A DNA stretch of 64,000 nt. Source: Nitrosococcus wardiae. Lineage in GTDB: Bacteria; Pseudomonadota; Gammaproteobacteria; Nitrosococcales; Nitrosococcaceae. How positions within the stretch are numbered: the first letter of the stretch is position 1; every line of letters begins with the position of its first letter. The notes below the pieces were generated by a model that ran no database searches, was not told the DNA's origin, and saw only the letters and a program-made list of their open reading frames with translations. Location of the stretch: NCBI RefSeq assembly GCF_004421105.1, contig NZ_CP038033.1, forward strand, positions 1,011,659 to 1,075,658, read 5' to 3'. Made by a program: the position numbers and the translations under genes. Of the stretch, positions 16,215 through 23,500 are shown in pieces.

Positions 16215-16477
16215 GGGGCCAATTTTAGCATATATGTGTGCTTATTGGCATCTTTTCTTTCGGCTAATCGGGGAGTTGACAGGCGGGTTCTTCTGCATAC
16301 ATAGAGGCACAGCGTCTGATTATGCGGGAGGTTCTGCTAGTCGAACGGTTGTTCGCGACGCGAAGCGGCGCGAACAATTTATTCTCAAGTAAATACACCC
16401 TCATAAGCTGATATTCTAAAAATAGCAATAGACAAGACTTGACCCTTTTATTCACCTCCTGAGTTATCAGAAGGTGT
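16215..16477. other. Cassette junction area
   Basis: No gene. It holds the cassette start TTAGCC (minus, 16267-16262), a GC-rich hairpin gttcgcgacgcgaagcggcgcgaac (about 16349-16373) and repeat A copy 4 (16402-16446). Confidence 0.5.
16402..16446. repeat. Dispersed repeat A, copy 4 (short form)
   Basis: The stretch cataagctgatattctaaaa, followed by atagcaatagacaagacttg and acc. It lacks the 'tagtaa' unit of the other copies. Confidence 0.7.
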
Positions 16478-16525
16478 CCACTAAAGCGGGGGAACTACAG
16501 CGTCCGGTTGAGCGAATTGTTAGAT
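16478..16525 (-). other. attC site of the first cassette (closing core eroded)
   Basis: Minus-strand ATCTAAC (16525-16519) is followed by AATTCGCTCAACCGGACGC, a classical attC left half, and then CCGCTTTAGTGG as the likely returning arm. The final GTT core is not evident. ATCTAAC is the exact reverse complement of GTTAGAT at the start of this cassette (17139-17145). Confidence 0.7.
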
Positions 16526-17131
16526 CTATCCGACGCCATGTTCCCGGAAGCGACGCGACAATAGGTAGCGTGCAACCGGAGTTTCCAGAAGATGAATCTC
16601 TGAGGCGATCTGAAAGCGTTGATATGCGCGGGTGATTTCGCGCGCATGATCTACACACTCATCGAGATGCTGTGCATAGTTCTTCGGGATGCCACTTTCA
16701 TCTGCGAACGCGTCCTTGTTGAATCGCCAGTAATATCTTTCCATGCCATCTTCAGTTCTGCTGTAAGGCTCCCACTCCGGAACCTGAACAAGCGTTCGTA
16801 AACGCTGGTAGCCGGTTTGAATTGCTACTAGTTCACGACTGAGGTGTTTTCGAACAGGACCGGAAAAGCGCACTCCCTCTTGATTCGTTCTCACTTCGTG
16901 CAGGATCTGATCAAACGGGTCGAAAAACGACTTCGGTACTTCCCGTAATTGGTACAGACACGGTTCCAGGTCGATGATTCTCTGCTCGGGAAGCAGATCC
17001 AAAATACGCTGAGCGCGCTTTAGATCGCGTTGGTGCTTGCTCTCAAGAACTGGTCGAAGTAAGGCTAGTACGCCAGCCGCGGAGCCAAGCGAGAAGAACA
17101 CCTCTTTTACTAGAATCCAGGAAATTTCCAT
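16526..17131 (-). CDS. Orphan cassette protein with N-terminal membrane helix
   Basis: I do not recognise this 201-residue protein. Residues 4-26 (SWILVKEVFFSLGSAAGVLALL) can form one membrane helix, followed by a basic stretch (ESKHQRDLKRAQRIL) and a soluble, mostly helical domain rich in Arg, Glu and aromatic residues (YYWRFNKDAF, YAQHLDECVDHAREITRAYQRFQ). It would sit in the inner membrane facing the cytoplasm. It is the sole gene of the cassette nearest the integron integrase: the core sites GTTAGAT (17139-17145) and ATCTAAC (16519-16525) frame it tightly, with the start codon 8 bases inside. Position next to attI suggests the most recent acquisition. Confidence 0.75.
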   Translation of the reverse strand: MEISWILVKEVFFSLGSAAGVLALLRPVLESKHQRDLKRAQRILDLLPEQRIIDLEPCLYQLREVPKSFFDPFDQILHEVRTNQEGVRFSGPVRKHLSRELVAIQTGYQRLRTLVQVPEWEPYSRTEDGMERYYWRFNKDAFADESGIPKNYAQHLDECVDHAREITRAYQRFQIASEIHLLETPVARYLLSRRFREHGVG

Positions 17132-17138
17132 AACACAA

Positions 17139-17145
17139 ATCTAAC
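17139..17145 (-). other. attI/first-cassette junction core site GTTAGAT
   Basis: The minus-strand GTTAGAT fits GTTRRRY and is complementary to the ATCTAAC that starts the attC of the same cassette. The attI site must therefore extend from here toward intI (17146 upwards). Confidence 0.65.
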
Positions 17146-17299
17146 ATGAAATAGCCTGACTAACCTGCGTCTTATCACACGCAACCGTTCACTGGCTAAT
17201 ATCTATTTCTACCCTTATATCAAACAATTATCCATTCTGTCAGCCCATATTAATTTTGGAAAATACGCACATCAACTCTATTTTTTTGTTTTGTGACTT

Positions 17300-17315
17300 G
17301 CGTCTTATAAGACGC
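17300..17315. promoter_or_regulatory. 16-base perfect palindrome upstream of intI
   Basis: The palindrome gcgtcttataagacgc lies 85 bases before the intI ATG. A related imperfect palindrome, gcgtcttatcacacgc, lies at 17167-17182 inside the probable attI area. They could be paired operator sites for a dimeric regulator; they do not match a LexA box (CTG-N10-CAG). Confidence 0.45.
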
Positions 17316-17399
17316 ATCTCATTTCTTAAAATGGAGCAAAAAATCCCCGATATCATGTATAAAACTGAGTTGTTCAGTATTGTAATCGGTGATATACGC

Positions 17400-18383
17400 A
17401 TGAGTATTTCAAAGCCCAAGTCCCAACCTAAGCTCCTCGATCAAGTGCGGGAGGCTATTCGTGTTAGGCACTACAGCATCCGCACAGAACAAGCCTATCT
17501 TGGTTGGATCAAACGCTTTATTTTTTTCCATGGCAAGCGTCACCCTGGCGATATGGGTAAGGCGGAGATCAGTGCTTTTTTGACTCATCTTGCCATCAGC
17601 GGAAATGTGGCTGCTTCCACGCAGAATCAGGCGCTCAATGCCATCATGTTTTTATATCGCGAGGTTTTGAAGCAGGATGTCGGGTGGTTGGATGAGGTAG
17701 AACGGGCAAAAAAGCCGTCGCGTCTTCCGGTGGTTTTTACGCCCAACAAGGCGAGAAGAGTCTTGGCGTTGTTACCGAAGGACAAAGGGTTGATGGCCAG
17801 CCTTCTGTATGGTTCCGGCCTGCGTTTGATGGAGTGTGTTCGGTTGCGCGTCAAGGACATGGATTTTCACTATCGCCAGATCACGGTTCGGGATGGTAAA
17901 GGCCGCAAGGACCGAGTCACGGTGCTTCCGAAGAAGCTTGTCGAACCGCTGCAAGTTCAGTTGGAGACTGTTAAGTCCCTACATCAACAGGATCTAAAGG
18001 AAGGTTACGGTGCGGTTTATCTGCCTTATGCCCTGGAAAAAAAGTATCCCAACGCCAATCGTGAATTTGGCTGGCAGTATGTGTTTCCTGCCAGTAAACG
18101 GGCCATCGATCCTCGTTCTAGGGTGGAGCGTCGCCATCATCTCTCAGAAACTGCACTGCAGCAGGCTGTTAAGAATGCCATCCGCAAAGCAGGGATCAAT
18201 AAACCGGGCAGCTGCCATACGTTCCGGCATAGCTTCGCAACGCACCTGCTGGAAAATGGCTATGACATCCGAACCATACAAGAACTACTGGGGCACAAGG
18301 ATGTGAATACCACGATGATCTACACCCATGTTCTTGAGCGGGGTGGCAGGGGTGTACGCAGTCCGCTAGATGACTCTGGATAG
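17400..18383 (+). CDS. intI: Integron integrase (tyrosine recombinase)
   Basis: This 327-residue integrase starts at ATG 17400 ([20 protein letters not shown]); an upstream in-frame extension to 17256 would need a TTG start and is not conserved. It has the N-terminal SAM-like domain ([27 protein letters not shown]), then the catalytic domain with Arg in [39 protein letters not shown] (His-x-x-Arg, His, Tyr). The extra segment between patches, [20 protein letters not shown]...[17 protein letters not shown], is the mark of IntI as opposed to XerC/D. It faces away from leftward-reading cassettes, the standard integron arrangement. All catalytic residues are present. Confidence 0.95.
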   Translation: MSISKPKSQPKLLDQVREAIRVRHYSIRTEQAYLGWIKRFIFFHGKRHPGDMGKAEISAFLTHLAISGNVAASTQNQALNAIMFLYREVLKQDVGWLDEVERAKKPSRLPVVFTPNKARRVLALLPKDKGLMASLLYGSGLRLMECVRLRVKDMDFHYRQITVRDGKGRKDRVTVLPKKLVEPLQVQLETVKSLHQQDLKEGYGAVYLPYALEKKYPNANREFGWQYVFPASKRAIDPRSRVERRHHLSETALQQAVKNAIRKAGINKPGSCHTFRHSFATHLLENGYDIRTIQELLGHKDVNTTMIYTHVLERGGRGVRSPLDDSG

Positions 18384-18707
18384 CCGGCAGGCAAAAATTA
18401 ACTCCATCCCCTGGCTGCTTAGGGGGTAATCCATTCCCTCCATTCCACCTCCCTTCATAGTGCCCCCTCACAAACCCTTCCTCCGCATCTCATTCCTCTA
18501 CCATCGAACCCCTCTACCCTCAAAAGGAATAACGCCATGCACACCTGAGAATGATCGCTCGATCGCTTCCAAATGTTAAAGTATTCCTTTCTCCTTCGGC
18601 CCCTTGGCCGTAATATTTATACCAATTCTAAATTTTGTAGTTCCAAGGAGGGTGGTGACAAGGTATTGTGGTAGGACAAAGGGAGGAGGAACTGGAGACC
18701 TAGAACG

Positions 18708-19211
18708 ATGCCTGCTTTGATAGAGTTGCCTGAGAGATTATATGCGCACGATTTTGCTGAATTGGCTTGAGGGGAGTTGGACGGTCGGGTCCGGGTACGA
18801 TGGTTGGCCTTGGCGCATCTTCAGGAGGGGCGAAGCCCTCGGGAAGTGGGGATGATGCTCAAGGTCCATGAGAAGACGGTGCTAAAATGGCTCAGGCGTT
18901 TTAGGGCCGGGGGTGTAGAAGGAATGGCCGAGCAGCCGGGTGGTGGAGCAAAACGGCGGTTGAAAGCCGAGCAGGAGCCCCAATTGAAGGCGCTTCTTGC
19001 CCAAGCGCAGGCGAAGCGCTCAGGCGGACGGCTGAGGGGAGAGGAGATCCGGGCCTTACTTGCTGAACACTTTGGAGTGGAGTACTCGCTTAGCGGGGTG
19101 GATGTGGTACTGCATCGGGCCGGGTTGTCCTGGATCAGCGCCCGCTCCAAGCACCCCCAGCGAAATCCCCAGGCACAAGAGAGGTTTAAAAAAACTTCGC
19201 TGAGCAGGTAG
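18708..19211 (+). pseudogene. IS630 transposase OrfA, with in-frame stop
   Basis: The natural start is ATG 18708 (MPALIELPERLYAHDFAELA), followed by an in-frame TGA at 18768, then GELDGRVRVRWLALAHLQEGRSP. The HTH domain follows (REVGMMLKVHEKTVLKWLRRFRAGG). The frame ends at a TAG after the slippery run TTTAAAAAAAC (19187-19197); a -1 shift there gives KNFAEQVAAVLPEGVER and enters OrfB. The frameshift site is family-typical, but the early TGA means full-length protein needs readthrough or internal initiation (TTG 18777), so the copy may be inactive. Confidence 0.8.
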
Positions 19212-19216
19212 CCGCG

Positions 19217-19765
19217 GTGCTGCCCGAGGGTGTGGAACGGACCCAGGTCGATATTGGGTTTCAGGATGAGATGCGGGTAGGCCAGCAAGGCACGCTCACC
19301 CGCCTTTGGGCGCCCCGTGGCACCCGCCCGCGGGTGGTCCGTCAACAGCAGTCCGCTTACACCTATGTCTTTGGCGCGATGTGCCCGGCCCGTGATGAAG
19401 CCGTGGGGCTCGTGTTGCCGGTGGCAAACACCGAGGCGATGGCCCTCCCCTTGCAGGCGATTTCGGAGCGGGTAGCTGAAGGTCGTCATGCGGTCGTTGT
19501 GGTCGATGGGGCGGGCTGGCATGGTGAGCGGGCGGCCGAGGGGAGGAACAACCTTTCGCTGCTAAAACTTCCGCCCGCTTCGCCGGAACTCAACCCCGTG
19601 GAGTTGCTGTGGCAACCACTTCGCCAGCGTGACCTCGCTAACCGGTGCTTTAAGGATAATGAGGACCTTGTGCAGGCCTGTTGCGAGGCATGGAATGCGT
19701 TCACGGCTCTCCCCGGTACGCTCCAACGATTGGGCACGCGCTCGTGGGCGACTTTGGAGCCCTAA
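19217..19765 (+). CDS. IS630 transposase OrfB (DDE catalytic part)
   Basis: This 182-residue catalytic half has the three acid motifs: VDIGFQDEMRVGQ, HAVVVVDGAGWH and PPASPELNPVELLWQ. All are intact. It should be translated by -1 frameshifting on A7C from OrfA rather than from its own start. The C-terminus ends just inside the right inverted repeat. Confidence 0.88.
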   Translation: MLPEGVERTQVDIGFQDEMRVGQQGTLTRLWAPRGTRPRVVRQQQSAYTYVFGAMCPARDEAVGLVLPVANTEAMALPLQAISERVAEGRHAVVVVDGAGWHGERAAEGRNNLSLLKLPPASPELNPVELLWQPLRQRDLANRCFKDNEDLVQACCEAWNAFTALPGTLQRLGTRSWATLEP

Positions 19766-19818
19766 TTATTAGGAATGGTATTAGTTGTTTTGGTGGTCTT
19801 GGTGCTTGTGTCTTGGAC

Positions 19819-20424
19819 ATGACGGATTTATTGCCTCCCAGCTTCTATGCCCGCGATGCCTTGGAAGTGGCTGCCGATTTGTTGGGGGCCTTGCTTTGCC
19901 GAGAGCAAGTGGTATTGCGGATTACGGAGGTGGAAGCCTATCGTTGGCCGGAGGATACCGCCAATCATGGCCGTCATGGACGGACCTTGCGGAATGAGGC
20001 CCTGTGGGGGCCGCCGGGTCACGTTTATCTTTATCTGTGTTATGGCATCCATCATCTTCTTAACTTGGTGACGGGGGAAGAGGGGCAGGCCGCCGCGGTG
20101 TTGATTCGCGCTTGCGAGCCGGTGGCGGGTCTTGATCTCATCCAACGCCGCCGTCGGGGTAAAATAGGGCCGAGCTTGCTCACCGGTCCAGGAAAAGTAG
20201 GCGCGGCTTTGGGACTGGATCTGAGCTGGAATCACCACCCTCTTTATGAGCCGGGGGGGCTTGAGGTCCGGCGGGGTGCGCCGGTGAAAAGCCGATTGGC
20301 GGGACCGCGGGTGGGGATCGCCTATGCCCGTCCCGAGCATCGGGATGCCCCTTGGCGGTTGGCCATTCCGGATAGTCCTTGGGTCAGTTGCCGTTCCCAA
20401 CTCCAGCCTAGCGAGGAAAGCTAG
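19819..20424 (+). CDS. mpg: 3-methyladenine DNA glycosylase (AAG/Mpg family)
   Basis: This 201-residue cytoplasmic base-excision enzyme removes alkylated purines. The start ATG 19819 gives MTDLLPPSFYARDALEVAADLLGALL; a longer frame from 19681 runs through the insertion sequence. Motifs: VLRITEVEAY with the catalytic glutamate (Glu37), NHGRHGRTLRNEALWGPPGHVYLYLCYGIHHLLN, a very conserved AAG block, then RIG-like KIGPSLLTGPGKVGAALGL and GPRVGIAYA near the end. Length is that of bacterial Mpg. The IS630 copy ends 38 bases upstream and may have displaced its promoter. The nearby UvrA-like gene makes a loose DNA-repair neighbourhood. Confidence 0.95.
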   Translation: MTDLLPPSFYARDALEVAADLLGALLCREQVVLRITEVEAYRWPEDTANHGRHGRTLRNEALWGPPGHVYLYLCYGIHHLLNLVTGEEGQAAAVLIRACEPVAGLDLIQRRRRGKIGPSLLTGPGKVGAALGLDLSWNHHPLYEPGGLEVRRGAPVKSRLAGPRVGIAYARPEHRDAPWRLAIPDSPWVSCRSQLQPSEES

Positions 20425-20440
20425 CAGAACTTATTAATCC

Positions 20441-20515
20441 GGATAATTCATAAGCTCACCACAAAGGCACGAAGAACGCAAAGAAACCCACGTGGTGGTG
20501 AAAAGTCCAGGTTAA
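20441..20515. repeat. Dispersed repeat E, copy 1
   Basis: ggataattcataagctcacc ... tggtggtgaaaagtccaggttaa, about 75 bases. An inverted copy lies at 41301-41375 with about 80 % identity. Part is self-complementary (caccac../..gtggtg). Confidence 0.75.
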
Positions 20516-20556
20516 AATATCAACGGAATATTCCGTTTGGCTTCCAGGATGTCTTC

Positions 20557-23500
20557 ATGTCTAAAGGATTTATTTGGGTCAAGGGAGCCCGGCAGAATAA
20601 TCTGCAGGGGCTCAATCTCAAGTTCCCCCTCAATGAGCTGATTGTGATTACCGGGGTCAGCGGTTCCGGTAAATCCTCCCTGGCCTTCGACACTATTTAT
20701 GCCGAAGGGCAACGGCGCTATGTGGAGACTTTCTCCCCCTACGCCCGTCAGTTTCTCGATCGGATGGACAAGCCCCAGGTGGACCGAATCGAGGGGATTC
20801 CACCGGCCATTGCCATCGATCAGACTAATCCGGTCCGGACTTCCCGCTCCACCGTGGGGACCATGACGGAGTTGAATGATCACCTCAAGCTCCTCTTCGC
20901 CCGGGCGGGGAAACTCTACTGCCAGGGTTGCGGGCAACCGGTGCGGCGGGATACGCCGGATAGCATTTATGACCAGCTTCTCGATCAGGGAATGGGTCTT
21001 CGGGCTTTAATGACTTTTGAGATTGCTGTTCCTCCCAACTTTTCCCCCCAGGAGGTGAAAGAGCAGCTCCTGCGGCAAGGGTATACCCGTTTCCACCACC
21101 AAAATGATCAGGTATTGGAGGTGATTCAGGATCGGCTGCGCTTGGAGCCCAGCCAGCGGGAGCGGATCGTGGAAGCCCTGGAAACGGCCCTCAAATACGG
21201 CCGTGGCCGCCTTGCTGTCTATCCCTTGGATGAGGACCGCCAGCCCCAGCCGCCCTGGCGTTTTTCCTCCGATCTCCACTGTCCCCAGTGTGATCTGGCT
21301 TACCGGGACCCCTTCCCCAACCTGTTTTCCTTTAACTCTCCCTTGGGGGCCTGTGAGACTTGCCGGGGCTTTGGCCGGACCATGGGGATTGACTATGACT
21401 TGGTGGTGCCCGATGACCGTAAAACCCTGGCCGAGGGAGCCATCAAACCTTGGCAGACCGCAAGCTATGAAGAATGTCAGCAGGATCTGATGAGATTTGC
21501 CCGCCCGCGGGGGATTCCCACTCAACGGCCTTGGCGCGAACTCACTTCTGACCAGCAGCGCTGGGTATTAGAAGGAGAGGGAGAGTGGGAAGAAAACAAA
21601 TGGTATGGGGTCCAGCGTTTCTTTGATTGGCTGGAAGGTAAAAGCTACAAAATGCACATTCGGGTGTTGCTGTCCAAATACCGGGCCTATCATCTTTGTC
21701 CCGCCTGCCACGGAGCGCGCCTCAAACCCGAATCCTTGCTGTGGCGGCTGGGAACCAAAGCCGACGCCGATAGGGTGTTGCCGGAAAGGCAACGGTTTAA
21801 GCCCTCAGGAGTCCAGTTTTCCCAACCGCAATTGGCGGCTTTGCCGGGCTTGACCCTCCATGATGTGATGCGGCTTCCCCTGGAGCGCTGCCGGCAATTT
21901 TTTACTCAGCTCACCCTGCCTGCCCCCTTGGACCAGGCCGCCGAATTGCTGCTGGGGGAAATTCGCTCCCGCCTCAATTACCTGGTGGAGGTGGGGCTGG
22001 GCTATCTCACTTTGGACCGGCAATCCCGGACCTTAAGCGGGGGAGAGGTGCAGCGGATCAATTTGACCACCGCCCTGGGCACCTCCCTGGTCAATACCTT
22101 GTTTGTCTTGGATGAGCCGAGCATCGGTTTGCACGCCCGGGACTTGCAGCGGATCATCCGGGTGCTGCAACGGCTGCGGGATGGGGGCAATTCCCTGATT
22201 GTGGTGGAGCACGATCCCCAAGTAATGCTGGCCGCCGACCGGGTGCTGGACTTGGGACCGGGGCCGGGGGAGCGGGGCGGCCAGCGGGTGTTTTTCGGCC
22301 CTCCTCAAGAATTGTTGCACGCCAAGAACTCCCTCACCGCCCAGTATTTGGTGGGCAAAAAGCAGGTGGTGACCGAGCCTAGCCGCGTTGGAAAGCCCCC
22401 GGCCACGGCCTCGATGGAGATTCTGGGGGCCACGGAAAACAATCTCAAAAACATTACGGTCCGTTTTCCTTTGAACCGCCTGGTGTGCGTGACGGGGGTC
22501 AGCGGCTCGGGCAAATCCACCCTGGTTCAAGAGGTCCTATACAAGGGATTGCGGAAACTTAAGGGCAAGCCGGTGGGCATTCCCGGCCGCCATCAGGCCC
22601 TCCAGGGCCATGGGCCGATCCAGGGGGTGGTGCTGGTGGATCAATCTCCCATTGGCAAAACCGCCCGCTCCAATCCGGTCAGCTACGTGGGGGCCTTGGC
22701 GGGTCTGCGCAAAGCCTTTGCCGCCGAGCCCTTAGCCCAGGAGCGGGGCTATAGCGCCGGCACCTTTAGTTTCAACAGCGGCAATGGGCGCTGTCCCACC
22801 TGTGGCGGCAGTGGCTTTGAACAGGTGGAAATGCAGTTTCTCAGCGATGTCTATCTGCGCTGCCTCGATTGCAACGGCCAGCGTTACCGGCCGGAAATCT
22901 TGGAAGTCAAACTGCAACCTTCAGCCCATAGTCCGGGGAAGTCTATTGCTGAGGTGCTGGAGATGACGGTGGCCGAGGCCCTGGAGTTTTTTGCGGATTA
23001 TCCGGAGGTGACACGGGGAATCGAACCCCTTCAGGCGGTAGGGCTCGGTTACATGAAATTGGGCCAGCCGGTGCCCACCTTGAGCGGGGGGGAGGCCCAA
23101 CGGCTGAAATTGGCCGGCCATTTGGCCAAAGGACGGGGACGCAAGGAAGCCCACCGCACCCTATTTTTATTTGATGAACCGACCACCGGGCTGCACTTTG
23201 ATGATATGGCCACTTTGCTCCAGGCCTTCCAGCGTTTGCTGGCGGAAGGTCATTCCCTGGTGGTGATAGAGCACAATCTGGAGGTGATCCAGGCGGCGGA
23301 TTGGGTGATCGATTTGGGCCCTGAAGGCGGTGAGGCCGGGGGCGAAGTGATCGCTGTCGGTTCCCCCCAGGAAGTAGTTCAATTCCAGGGCAGCCATACC
23401 GGCCAAGCCTTACAGGACCATGCCCAGGCCCTGAACTTAATTACTTTGACAACGCCGGTCATTGGCGAAGTCCCTTCGGCCTACGGGGCTGCACCCCAGG

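Larger units (their letters stand above)
18620..19781 (+). mobile_element. IS630-family insertion sequence
   Basis: The ends are imperfect inverted repeats, taccaattctaaatttt on the left and its partner aattattaggaatggta on the right, flanked by TA, the usual IS630 target duplication. It carries the split transposase 18708-19765. It lies between intI and mpg, ending 38 bases before the mpg start. Confidence 0.75.

Noticed and set aside
15587-16374. Pair of GC-rich hairpins (ttcgcgccgc..gcggcgcgaa) as attC sites
   Set aside because: They lack RYYYAAC/GTTRRRY cores in the right place; one merely abuts a real attC. They may be a small repeat.
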